Source: Pseudomonas sp. L5B5 | GTDB taxonomy: Bacteria; Pseudomonadota; Gammaproteobacteria; Pseudomonadales; Pseudomonadaceae | Length of the DNA: 64,000 bases | Reading direction: 5' to 3' | Assembly: GCF_020520285.1 (NCBI RefSeq) | Contig: NZ_CP084742.1 | Coordinates: 2,790,001 to 2,854,000 of the forward strand | Shown: piece after piece, positions 1 through 7,580 of the stretch | How positions within the stretch are numbered: position 1 is the stretch's first letter | Layout of the letters: each line of letters opens with the position of its first letter | Translations under genes and position numbers: made by a program | The notes under the pieces: generated by a model | Seen by the model: the letters and a program-made list of their open reading frames with translations, nothing else | What the model was told of the DNA's origin: nothing | Databases searched by the model: none

Positions 1-70
1 CCAGCAGCGCCGGTTCATGCTCGTCGGAGCACAGGAAACCCAAGGTCTTCGCTAGAAAATACTTGCTCAT
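1..70 (-). CDS. Start of a third tail-fibre assembly-type protein (partial)
   Basis: The first 23 codons of an ORF that runs off the left edge are visible, beginning MSKYFLAKTLGFLC. The ATG at 70 directly follows the TGA of the upstream fibre gene (TGAATG), so the two are probably translationally coupled. By position it should be the fibre chaperone of the third fibre gene, as the other two fibre genes here are each followed by one. Too little is present to assign a family. Confidence 0.5.
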   Translation of the reverse strand, partial: MSKYFLAKTLGFLCSDEHEPALL

Positions 71-1000
71 TCAATACCCCCAAACCAGGATGCGGCCGCC
101 AAGAGGATTGGGCACCGGTGCGTTGTTGCCGATGATGTCCCGGGCCTTGGCCACCACCACTGCCTTGTTGCTGCTGGACAGGTCGAAGGCCCAGACCGTG
201 GTCCGGCCTGTGGCTCCCCAGCCCAAGGGATTGAGTTCGTTGGCAATACCTCCCAGCACTGCGTTGGGAAACTGGATAGGCAGCGAGACGATCATGTTGC
301 CGTTGCTGTCGGAGCCACCGGCAATCCACTGGACGATCAGGCCACTGGGCAACTTCTGGTAACCCGTGCCGTCCATCAGGCAGGCAAAACCCGGCATATG
401 GCGCATCGGTACGCTGCCCAGCAATGCCGTCCACTCGCCATTGAGGTGTTTGACCAGCACCACCGAATCGCCCACGCCGAACTCGAAGCTGCTCAGGTAG
501 CCATTGCCGACGGCGATCTTGTCGCCACCATTGACCACCACAGTCATGGCCCCGGTACCGGTGTTCATCAGGTACAGGGCGCTACCGTTGGCGATGGCCG
601 GCCCGGCCGCGGGCAAGGTGATGCTGTAGCCGCCATAACCGAAGCGCACGCAACGACCGATGTCGGCGGCGGTCAGGGTGGTGGCCGCGTTGTACACCGC
701 CACATCGCGCAGCGAGCCCAGGGCCCGTTGCACGAACTCGGTGGTGGCCGCCGACTTGCCGTTGTCGAACTGCGGTTTGGTCTGGAACAGCGCGCCGCTG
801 CGCAGCGCCGTGATCAACTGGTTGTTGCTGCCTTCCAGCGGAGCGATGCCCGCCGCCGAAAGCACGTTGAGGATTTCATCGGTGATCGCGTTGCCCCAAC
901 TGGCCGGGATCAATGATCCCGGAGTGCCGGCAACCGGGTTTTCATCGATGAACCGGCCATTGACCAGCCCGGAGCTGGGTACGCTTTTTGGATAGTCCAC
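71..1000 (-). CDS. Phage tail fibre protein, third of the Mu-like fibre array
   Basis: A 309-residue protein. The N-terminus (DYPKSVPSSGLVNGRF, then a PGSLIPASWGN block) is nearly the same as in the two fibre genes upstream and probably attaches to the baseplate. A linker reading ATTEFVQRALG and a C-terminal half with GYQKLPSGLIVQW resemble the collar/tip region of the P2-type fibre at 37.6-39.1 kb. I chose the GTG at 1000 because it aligns with the ATG starts of its paralogues. Unlike them it lies behind a strong terminator and a large inverted repeat, so it may be expressed differently. The C-terminus is expected to bind the target-cell receptor (inference from the family). Confidence 0.85.
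   Translation of the reverse strand: MDYPKSVPSSGLVNGRFIDENPVAGTPGSLIPASWGNAITDEILNVLSAAGIAPLEGSNNQLITALRSGALFQTKPQFDNGKSAATTEFVQRALGSLRDVAVYNAATTLTAADIGRCVRFGYGGYSITLPAAGPAIANGSALYLMNTGTGAMTVVVNGGDKIAVGNGYLSSFEFGVGDSVVLVKHLNGEWTALLGSVPMRHMPGFACLMDGTGYQKLPSGLIVQWIAGGSDSNGNMIVSLPIQFPNAVLGGIANELNPLGWGATGRTTVWAFDLSSSNKAVVVAKARDIIGNNAPVPNPLGGRILVWGY
866..1000 (-). repeat. Conserved 5' module shared by three fibre genes
   Basis: The first ~135 bases of this fibre gene are repeated, with moderate divergence, at 2431-2566 and 3785-3919. These are the starts of the two upstream fibre genes. The downstream parts are unrelated in sequence. Such a shared head with variable tails is what domain shuffling by homologous recombination would leave. 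Confidence 0.8.
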
Positions 1001-1017
1001 GTGTGATGTCCTGATAC

Positions 1018-1101
1018 GACGCTTGCCCCCTGAGCGCCCCATTGCAGCTCGGCTCGATGAGCGGCGAGGCCGGGGCGGCCCCGAGGTGGTGGGCAAGCGT
1101 C
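1018..1101. repeat. Inverted repeat upstream of the third fibre gene
   Basis: GACGCTTGCCC at 1018-1028 pairs perfectly with GGGCAAGCGTC at 1091-1101, and further GC-rich stems lie inside. It sits in the 139-base gap between the fibre chaperone and the third fibre gene. Function unknown; it could be an mRNA structure in the leader of the third fibre gene. Confidence 0.55.
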
Positions 1102-1112
1102 TTGGGATGATT

Positions 1113-1137
1113 AAAAAGTGGCTCGAGGCTTCGAGCC
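1113..1137 (-). terminator. Intrinsic terminator after fibre chaperone
   Basis: On the minus strand a 7-bp stem (GGCTCGA/TCGAGCC, 1120-1137) is followed by ACTTTTT. It lies just after the stop codon of the chaperone gene and separates the third fibre gene from the rest of the cluster. Confidence 0.7.
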
Positions 1138-1139
1138 GT

Positions 1140-1646
1140 TCATGGGGCAGGCAGCCAGTCAGGGGCTTGCGGGCGCGCGGCCACGGCCGGAAAACCCTGG
1201 GCGTCGGGCCATTCACGCAAGGCCTGGCGATACTCCAGCAACTGCAGGTACTGCTGCGCGCTAAGGCTGGTGCCGCGGCCCAGGTCCTGTTCATCGCGGT
1301 GCCGGGCGGCCAGCCACTGGCTGCCCTCCAGGCTGTCGCTGCGCCATTGGCGTTCACGGGCTTCCGCGCCCTGGGCCACCACCTCGGCCACGTGGGCGCG
1401 GGCCATGGTTTCCAGCTTTTCGCCTGGCAGTGTCAGCAATGGCTCAACCACCGGCTCGGTTGCCTCAGCCGCCGAAGCCGGCACTGGGCTGGCCTGCAAC
1501 TCCATGCCCACCTGCACTTCGCGCCCCGGGGGCACAGGGTGGATGGACGCGAGGAACTGCGGGGCGAACAAATCAGTGATGGCGTAGTCGCCGGTCTCGA
1601 TCAACTCGACCACCACGCCCCCTTCTACACGGGCATAACGGGCCAT
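1140..1646 (-). CDS. Tail fibre assembly chaperone
   Basis: A 168-residue protein whose C-terminal half has the typical fibre-assembly pattern: W-x-A-x-RHRDEQD followed by QYLQLLEYRQALREWPD and a proline-rich end with APDWLP. Family members (Caudo_TAP/DUF4376 type) help fold and trimerise the fibre encoded just upstream. Its ATG overlaps the upstream fibre stop (TGATG at 1644-1648), so it is coupled to the glycine-rich fibre. The N-terminal ~90 residues are specific to this copy. Confidence 0.85.
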   Translation of the reverse strand: MARYARVEGGVVVELIETGDYAITDLFAPQFLASIHPVPPGREVQVGMELQASPVPASAAEATEPVVEPLLTLPGEKLETMARAHVAEVVAQGAEARERQWRSDSLEGSQWLAARHRDEQDLGRGTSLSAQQYLQLLEYRQALREWPDAQGFPAVAARPQAPDWLPAP

Positions 1647-2566
1647 CACGCGTACTCCCAGATTTCACAAAAGCCATTGCCACCGGCACCGCTCAAGCAG
1701 GCGGCAGTGGTGTTAGACGAGCAACTACCACCACCACCCGAACCGCGACTTCCTGCAAACCCCGGAGTATTAAGACCCGTAAGGGGAGCGCCACCGTCGA
1801 ACGGACTAGCCCCACCAAAACCTGCCGCTGTTCCCCAGTTCGGATTGCTCATGGCATATCCACCCTGCGTACCTCGAGCGCTGACAAGATTGCCGCCAGT
1901 TACAGAACTGCCCCCCATACCCCCATGTACAAAGTTAATAGTGGTCGAGGCTAAGGTAAGCACCTGCCCACCCTGACCTCCGGTTGCGCTCATGTGGCTA
2001 CCAAAGGAACTACTGCCTCCCGTGGTGCCCGCGACTGCACGCGCCTCGCCACCGGCACCTAGGGTAATGGGCACCCCCGCCAGCATCTGTGAGGTCACAT
2101 CGAACAAGCCCTCGGCATAGGCGCCAGAACCACCGCCGCCGCCCACGGTGAAACTACCTGCGGGCACCGGCTGGCAGCCACCGCCCGAACCACCGGCGCC
2201 CACCAGGCGTACACGAATGCGCTTGGCCCTGGGGTCGGGTCGATACAGGGTGATGCCCAGCGTTTCGAACTGCTTCACCGCCAGCAGGCGGCCGCTGGCA
2301 TCGGTGATGCCGTAGCCGCCCAGGGTGGTGGGGGTGTTCTTCAAGCGCTTGAAGTCGAGCAACTCGCCAATGGCCTGGGTCAGCTGGTCAGTCTTGCGTT
2401 CATCCGGCACCAGGCCGGCCGCCTTGATGACGTTGAGGATCTCCTGGGTAACGCCATTGCCCCAGTCGGCGGGAATCAGCGATCCCGGCGAGCCGGTCAG
2501 CGGGTTTTCATCGACGAAGCGGCCATTAACCAAGCCCGCACTGGGTACGCTTTTCGGGTAATCCAT
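1646..2566 (-). CDS. Tail fibre with glycine-rich receptor-binding tip
   Basis: A 306-residue protein with the shared N-terminal attachment module (residues ~1-45). From about residue 115 the sequence is extremely glycine-rich, with repeated blocks such as GAGGSGGG, GGGGGSGAYAEG and TLGAGG, and it ends FCEIWEYA. This matches the Gly_rich_2-type domain of phage adhesins and recalls the polyglycine-sandwich tip of T-even gp38 adhesins (resemblance, not demonstrated). The C-terminal part probably determines which cells the Mu-like tailocin binds. A dedicated chaperone follows with overlapping codons. Confidence 0.85.
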   Translation of the reverse strand: MDYPKSVPSAGLVNGRFVDENPLTGSPGSLIPADWGNGVTQEILNVIKAAGLVPDERKTDQLTQAIGELLDFKRLKNTPTTLGGYGITDASGRLLAVKQFETLGITLYRPDPRAKRIRVRLVGAGGSGGGCQPVPAGSFTVGGGGGSGAYAEGLFDVTSQMLAGVPITLGAGGEARAVAGTTGGSSSFGSHMSATGGQGGQVLTLASTTINFVHGGMGGSSVTGGNLVSARGTQGGYAMSNPNWGTAAGFGGASPFDGGAPLTGLNTPGFAGSRGSGGGGSCSSNTTAACLSGAGGNGFCEIWEYA

Positions 2567-2579
2567 GGTTCATGTCCTG

Positions 2580-2978
2580 TCAGTGGGGCAACTTCGCCAG
2601 CCACTTGGGCGGCTCGGGTCGCGCTTGGGTTTGCGGTTCGCTGGCCGAGGCCGGCCAGTCCCGCAGGGCCTGGCGATAGGCAAGCAGCTTGGCGAACTGC
2701 TTGCGGCCCAGAGACGCCGAGGCGCCGACGTCGAGCTCATCGCGATGGCGAGCCACCAGCCAGTCGGTCCCGGCCAGCGTTGTGCGGCGCCAGTCACGCT
2801 CGGCCTGCAACTGCGGCGGCTGTGGTTCGGCGGCAAGGCTGTCGGCAGCCGGGCTGAACACCTCGTCCTGGTAGAGCCAGCCGACGGTCACCGCAAGACC
2901 TGGCGGCAGCTCGACACCACCGTCGATATCGCCGCTCACCAGGGCCGTCACCACGCCCTGTTCGATAATGGCTTTCAT
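2580..2978 (-). CDS. Tail fibre assembly chaperone
   Basis: A 132-residue fibre-assembly protein starting MKAIIEQG at 2978, two bases after the upstream fibre's TAG, with a GGAGG ribosome-binding site lying inside that gene's last codons. It shows the family signature TDWLVARHRDELD and KLLAYRQALRDWP, then a proline-rich C-terminus. It probably serves the fibre at 2981-3919. It is a paralogue of the proteins at 1140 and 37119 but diverged in the N-terminal half. Confidence 0.87.
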   Translation of the reverse strand: MKAIIEQGVVTALVSGDIDGGVELPPGLAVTVGWLYQDEVFSPAADSLAAEPQPPQLQAERDWRRTTLAGTDWLVARHRDELDVGASASLGRKQFAKLLAYRQALRDWPASASEPQTQARPEPPKWLAKLPH

Positions 2979-2980
2979 CC

Positions 2981-3919
2981 CTAGGCCTCCCATCTGACGC
3001 GGACGTTGATTAGGCCCTCGGCACTCAGGTTCTGTGCCCAGGCAATGATCAGTACGCGCCCCATGTAGCGATCGCTGAAGCCCCCAGCGGGCATGGCCGA
3101 TGTGACCGAACCAAGGCCACCGCCCGTGTCTTCCGCGACTACGCCGTAGTCGGTCTTGACGTTACCGTCGTAGTCCAACAGCCCGGAAATATAGGCGCGA
3201 GGTTTCCTGGCCCAGTTCAGGGGCAGCGAGTAACTGCCGCGAGCCCCGGACCAGACCCCCACGGCTTCCAGCCGCGCCTTGTTGGCCAACAAGGTCAGCT
3301 TGGGCAAGGTCCCGGCACCAGCGGTAACCACCTTGGCCACCAGCATGTCGATACAGGTGGAGTCGAAACCGCCTCCAGAGGCGCCGGCGGCGCCCTTGAG
3401 TGCAGGGGGAACGGCATCGTTGTCGGTACCCTTTTGCAGGTAGCAACCCAGCGCCCCGCCCATGACCTGCATGCGCAAGAAATAGGTGCTGTTGATCTCC
3501 AGGTCGGGGGACATCCAGGGCACGCTGTACAGCGCCCGCGGGCGGGCGGTGATGCCCACCAGGGCTTCTTCGCCGAGGCTGACCAGTACCCCGCCGGGCA
3601 CCATGACCGTGCCGCCCGCCGCAGCCGTACCCGGCGTCACCGCGATACGCCCATCGGCGCTGGCCACGGTGGGAAACGCCAACGCCGCGAGGGGCTGGGC
3701 ATCCTGGGCCAGCACGCTCTTCAAGGCCTTGAGCAACTGGTCCGATTCGCTTTCGGCTGGCGTGATGCCCGCCGCACGAATCACATTCAGCAACTCCTCG
3801 GTCACGCCATTGCCCCAGGCGGCGGTGATCAGTGAACCGGGGGTTCCGGTCAGCGGGTTTTCATCGGCGAACCGGCCGTTGACCAAGCCCGCACTGGGTA
3901 CGCTTCTGGGAAAGTCCAT
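2981..3919 (-). CDS. Tail fibre protein, first of the Mu-like fibre array
   Basis: A 312-residue protein with the shared N-terminal module (DFPRSVPSAGLVNGRF, then PGSLITAAWGN, residues ~1-45). A distinct body follows from about residue 85 and ends VRVRWEA. It is placed ten bases after the gp48-like baseplate gene, the normal fibre position in Mu-like tails. The C-terminal body has no glycine-rich blocks and differs from the other two fibres, so the three are probably alternative or complementary receptor-binding proteins (inference). Confidence 0.85.
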   Translation of the reverse strand: MDFPRSVPSAGLVNGRFADENPLTGTPGSLITAAWGNGVTEELLNVIRAAGITPAESESDQLLKALKSVLAQDAQPLAALAFPTVASADGRIAVTPGTAAAGGTVMVPGGVLVSLGEEALVGITARPRALYSVPWMSPDLEINSTYFLRMQVMGGALGCYLQKGTDNDAVPPALKGAAGASGGGFDSTCIDMLVAKVVTAGAGTLPKLTLLANKARLEAVGVWSGARGSYSLPLNWARKPRAYISGLLDYDGNVKTDYGVVAEDTGGGLGSVTSAMPAGGFSDRYMGRVLIIAWAQNLSAEGLINVRVRWEA

Positions 3920-3929
3920 TACCTGCCCT

Positions 3930-4520
3930 CTAGTCGTAATTGATATGCACCCGGGTATGGGCCGGGGCGCTGCGGTGGATCAGGCACTCCAGGGCCGATC
4001 CCGGGTTCATGCCAAAGCGTTCGCCCCAGTAGCTGGCGCCGTAGCGCCGACCGAGCAGCAGCCGGCCACCGGTGTTGAGCGTCCACATGAACTGCGCCTG
4101 CCAAGTGCCGAAGTGCGCCGAACCGAAGCGGGCGCGGCCCATGCGGGGTGCCTCCAGCTCGGTAATGGTGGCGTTCGGGTAACCCTGGCTACGGGCGATT
4201 TCCACGTAGTAGCTCAGCGCCTGGCTGCCCACTGCCAGCAAGCGTCGGCGCACCGCCAGGCGGCGGTCGTCGAACAGCGGCATGGCCCCCAGGCAGGGGT
4301 CGGGCAACTCCATCACCCGCTCCCAGTCCGGCACCAGCTCGCTGACCCCGGCCGGGTCCATCTCGTTGAGCAGGTCGGCGGCCCGGGCATCCAGGCGCGC
4401 CAGTTCCCGGGCGATGCCTTCGAGCACCTGCTCCAGTTCCGGCACTTGCTCCGGGTCCCAGGCCGGGCCGCTGGGCAGCAAGCTGCGCAGTTGCTCCTGG
4501 TACTGGGCCGCGCTTCTCAT
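3930..4520 (-). CDS. Mu gp48-like baseplate protein (DUF2313)
   Basis: 196 residues from the ATG at 4520, which overlaps the stop of the upstream baseplate gene (ATGA). It contains the family pattern LRSLLPSGPAWDP near the N-terminus and LDARAADLLNEMDP. Mu gp48 connects baseplate wedges to the tail fibres, analogous to P2 gpI. The order gp45-gp46-gp47-gp48-fibre matches Mu and SfV-like tails. Confidence 0.9.
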   Translation of the reverse strand: MRSAAQYQEQLRSLLPSGPAWDPEQVPELEQVLEGIARELARLDARAADLLNEMDPAGVSELVPDWERVMELPDPCLGAMPLFDDRRLAVRRRLLAVGSQALSYYVEIARSQGYPNATITELEAPRMGRARFGSAHFGTWQAQFMWTLNTGGRLLLGRRYGASYWGERFGMNPGSALECLIHRSAPAHTRVHINYD

Positions 4521-5557
4521 TCCAGCCATACGCAACCTCCAAAGGTCAGCAGCTGGTTGTTGGCCGCCGGGACGTCGGCGGAAGGCGCCATCAGCTTGTG
4601 GTCGTTTTCGCCGGTAGCGCTGCTGATGGCTTCGGCGATATGGGTCAGCAGCAGGGTTTCGCCGAGGCCGGCTTCACGGTGGTGCAGATCGCGCAACTGG
4701 GCTTCCACCGCTGCGCGCACGGCGCTGGTGTCCGGGCTCAGGCGCAGGCGGTAAGTCACCGGCTGCTGTACCGGGGCCAGCACGTGGACCTCGGCGGTCA
4801 CTGGCCGCAACGGCTCGATATGCGCCTGCACCTCAGCCAGTTGCGCGGCATCCGGCACCGGGTGCAGATCGTCGTCACGCATCACGAACAGGCCCACCGT
4901 GCCCGGTCCAAGGTAGCTGCCACGGCACCAGGCGCGGGTCACCCCGGGGCATTCCAGCGCCCAGGTCTCGTAGTCCTGGGCCGAGCCGCCGTGGGGAATG
5001 ACCCGGTACGAACGGATCACCCGCGAGCGCAGCGACTCCAGGCTTTCCCGTGCGACGCCGCCCACCAGCCCTGGCGCCAGCACCGTGAAGCTGCCGCTGA
5101 TGCCCTGGATCGGCTGCACCGGGATCAGGCCCAGGCCGGCCTCGGCATTGCCCAGGGAACCGGCATCCAGGGCGGCGATGCTAGTGCTGTTCAGGCCGCT
5201 GCTGGTGGTCCGCGCGACGGTCACCTTGTAGCTGCGGCCATCGCTGGACTGCAGCAGCGTATCGACATCCAGCACCGCTCCGGCCGAAGCCATGAAGCTG
5301 ACGTTGCCGCTGGCCGCCTGGGCGGCCTTGCGCGGCTGGTTCAGGCGCAGTGCGGCGATCCGTTCCAGGGTCGATTCATCGGCCTTGTCCGGCAGGATCT
5401 GCTCGGCGATCCAATCCAGGTAGCCATACAGGCCAAAGGCGGCGCCGCTGAGGGTTCGGGCCAGGACTTGAGCATCGGACTGGCGCAGCGAATCGCTGGC
5501 CAGGTCGCTTTGGGTGCGCTTGATCAGCACCGGCAGCGAAGGCGTTTCAAACGGCAT
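4517..5557 (-). CDS. Mu gp47-like baseplate J-family protein
   Basis: 346 residues. The central region, with TVARTTSSGLNSTSIAALDAG, GNAEAGLGL and ARESLESLRSRVIRSYR, is characteristic of the baseplate J (Mu gp47) family that forms the wedge arms. HGGSAQDYETWALECPGV is also typical. It overlaps both neighbours (10 bases with the gp46-like gene, 4 with gp48), so it is a tightly coupled baseplate operon segment. Confidence 0.93.
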   Translation of the reverse strand: MPFETPSLPVLIKRTQSDLASDSLRQSDAQVLARTLSGAAFGLYGYLDWIAEQILPDKADESTLERIAALRLNQPRKAAQAASGNVSFMASAGAVLDVDTLLQSSDGRSYKVTVARTTSSGLNSTSIAALDAGSLGNAEAGLGLIPVQPIQGISGSFTVLAPGLVGGVARESLESLRSRVIRSYRVIPHGGSAQDYETWALECPGVTRAWCRGSYLGPGTVGLFVMRDDDLHPVPDAAQLAEVQAHIEPLRPVTAEVHVLAPVQQPVTYRLRLSPDTSAVRAAVEAQLRDLHHREAGLGETLLLTHIAEAISSATGENDHKLMAPSADVPAANNQLLTFGGCVWLE

Positions 5558-5948
5558 AGGTCACCTGCCAACTGTGTTCGGGATTGATGTCCAGGCGCTC
5601 GCCACCGGCCAGCACCAGCACCGTGCGCAGGTTCAGGCGTTGGGCGTCGAGGCGTTCGCTGGAGATTTCGACGGCACTGCAATGGCCATCGTCGATCAGC
5701 CATTGCAGGGCTTCGCGGGCGTAGAACTCGGCATCGAGCTGGGTCTGGCGGGTCAGCTTGACCCGGCGCAGCAACCACAGCCGCGAGCCGATGCGGTCGT
5801 CGGCCACCGTGGGAAAACTGTCGCCCCACCAGCCGAAGCGCTCGTCATCGTCGAGCACGTCATCGTCGGCGGCGCGGCGCCAGGTGTAGAGGCTGATCAG
5901 CACCGCGCGGGTCAGCGCGGTCTTGAGGTCGTGGCTGAGGAACATCAC
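5547..5948 (-). CDS. Mu gp46-like baseplate wedge protein
   Basis: 133 residues with the family features RFGWWGDSFP, DRIGSRLWLLRR and a C-terminal ERLDINPEHSWQVTYAV. It is the Mu counterpart of the gp25/gpW-type wedge initiator. It overlaps the preceding spike gene by four bases and the following gp47-like gene by about ten. Confidence 0.9.
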   Translation of the reverse strand: MMFLSHDLKTALTRAVLISLYTWRRAADDDVLDDDERFGWWGDSFPTVADDRIGSRLWLLRRVKLTRQTQLDAEFYAREALQWLIDDGHCSAVEISSERLDAQRLNLRTVLVLAGGERLDINPEHSWQVTYAV

Positions 5949-6454
5949 GCGCCTCCCACTGGCACGCCAGTCTGGCCGGGGCCTGGCTGCACGCCGGCAT
6001 GCTGATGGCGGATCTGGCTGATGCCACCAGCCACCTGGTCGCCCTGGGAAACGATCTTGCCGGTCTGGGTCAGGGTCGGCGTATCGATGTTCACCGCCGT
6101 GGCGGCGCGGATGTTCAGGGTGTCGGTCTGGATATCGATCACCCGGCCACGCTTGAAGTGCACCTTGTCGCCTTCGTCGGTGTAGATCGCCACCTCGCCG
6201 GGCGCCAGGGCCTGGAGGCGATAGCGGCGGTCGGCGACCACCAGCACCACGGCGTGGGAGCGGTCGCCACCGAGGAAGGTCGCGATGCCTTCGGCCCCGG
6301 CCAGCGGGTTGCTGGTGAAACCGTAGGGCTCGAAATGCTCCATGTCGTCATTCACCTCGCCGGCGGTCAGGCGCATCTGGAGCGATTGCAGTTTGTTGGC
6401 CGAGTTGGCGAGCACGACGGTGCCGCGCGCCAACAGGCGTGTCAGTAGGCTCAT
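5945..6454 (-). CDS. Mu gp45-like baseplate spike protein
   Basis: 169 residues from the ATG at 6454. The gp45 family forms the trimeric membrane-piercing spike. An OB-fold-like N-terminal half is followed by a short beta-helix region (TLNIRAATAVNIDTPTLTQTG). Near the C-terminus an HQH triplet (RHQHAG) matches the H-x-H iron-binding apex seen in P2 gpV and phi92 spikes. The same feature occurs in the P2-type spike at 41135-41725. Confidence 0.9.
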   Translation of the reverse strand: MSLLTRLLARGTVVLANSANKLQSLQMRLTAGEVNDDMEHFEPYGFTSNPLAGAEGIATFLGGDRSHAVVLVVADRRYRLQALAPGEVAIYTDEGDKVHFKRGRVIDIQTDTLNIRAATAVNIDTPTLTQTGKIVSQGDQVAGGISQIRHQHAGVQPGPGQTGVPVGGA

Positions 6455-6536
6455 GGTGGATTCCTTGGCTGGCCCGACCCGACGCATCGGGCAGGCGATG
6501 GCGGGTCCCGGTGGCCTGTACGCCGCCAGGGGCGGC

Positions 6537-7577
6537 TCAGGTTTTCGCGGGGACGGGGTTGGCGTCGAAGGTGTGTGGCGGCGCCACTTGCAAGGTGGTG
6601 ATCGAACCCTGTTCGGAGAGCGAATAGGTGACCTTGGAGATCAGCATGTCCTGGTCGAAGCCCAGGACCTTGTCGATCACCCGCACCAGGGTGTTGTGCC
6701 GCCACAGGTCGCCGTTGCCCTGGCGCCAGCCCTGGACCCGGTAAGTGGTGGTCAGCGCCTTGCCCATGCGGGTGGCGCTCTCCCAGTCGGCCCGTTGCTG
6801 GGCCAGTTCAGCGGTCAGCTGCGCGCTTTCGCTGATCACCGTGACCCGCTTGCGCGCCATGCTCGGGTCCCGGGCCTGGCCCGAAACCTCGGCGACCGCA
6901 GCACCGCTTTTCTGGTCGCTACCCTTGTGCTGGCCGATGACCCGGTACTCGGAGAACACCTGGCTGAAATCCATCGGCGCATTGGCCGACAGGATGTTCT
7001 TGCCCAGCTCCAGAGCATCGCTGGCCCGCCCGCTGCTGCCAGGCTTGGCCAGCAGCACCCGGCCCTCGGCATCGTCGGTGGAGAACACCCGGTACAGGGT
7101 CAGCAACCGGTCGATGGACTGGAACACCGTCTCCCCGGGCACGATGCTGTGCTTGCCGAGCTTGGCGGTCTGCGGGATCTCGCTGACCACGCCCACGCCA
7201 TAGGCGCCCGCCAGGGCCTGGACGATGCTCAACAGGCTCTGCTCCTGCCACTGGCTCGGGCGGTTGATGGCCGCGCAGTCGGCCAGGTCCTGGGTCAGCG
7301 AGCTGCCTTCGATACTCAGGCTGACCTGGTGCGCGTCATAGCTGACCGGCGCCTTGTACACGTAGCCGGTGAGCACCAGGTCGCTGCCGATGCGCACCTG
7401 GCAGCGCGAGCCGGGCTTGATCGGCTTGACCTCCAGTTGCCCCGGCCACTGCCAGGTGATGTTGAGGCTGAAGCTGCGGAACTGGCGCTCCAGGTCCGCA
7501 CTGATCTCGACGCTTTTCCAGCCGCCGTAGTCCAGGCCGTCAACGGTCAGGGTGACGGCATCTTGTGCTGGGTTCAT
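6537..7577 (-). CDS. Mu gpP-like baseplate hub protein
   Basis: 346 residues, MNPAQDAVTLTVDG at the start. The pattern of a GYVYKAPVSYD segment, SLTQDLADCAA and a late-control-D-like core (VIGQHKGSDQ) fits Mu gpP/gp44, the hub equivalent of P2 gpD and T4 gp27. It lies three bases after the N-like gene and ~80 bases before the spike gene, the same order as in Mu. Confidence 0.9.
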   Translation of the reverse strand: MNPAQDAVTLTVDGLDYGGWKSVEISADLERQFRSFSLNITWQWPGQLEVKPIKPGSRCQVRIGSDLVLTGYVYKAPVSYDAHQVSLSIEGSSLTQDLADCAAINRPSQWQEQSLLSIVQALAGAYGVGVVSEIPQTAKLGKHSIVPGETVFQSIDRLLTLYRVFSTDDAEGRVLLAKPGSSGRASDALELGKNILSANAPMDFSQVFSEYRVIGQHKGSDQKSGAAVAEVSGQARDPSMARKRVTVISESAQLTAELAQQRADWESATRMGKALTTTYRVQGWRQGNGDLWRHNTLVRVIDKVLGFDQDMLISKVTYSLSEQGSITTLQVAPPHTFDANPVPAKT

Positions 7578-7580
7578 GGC

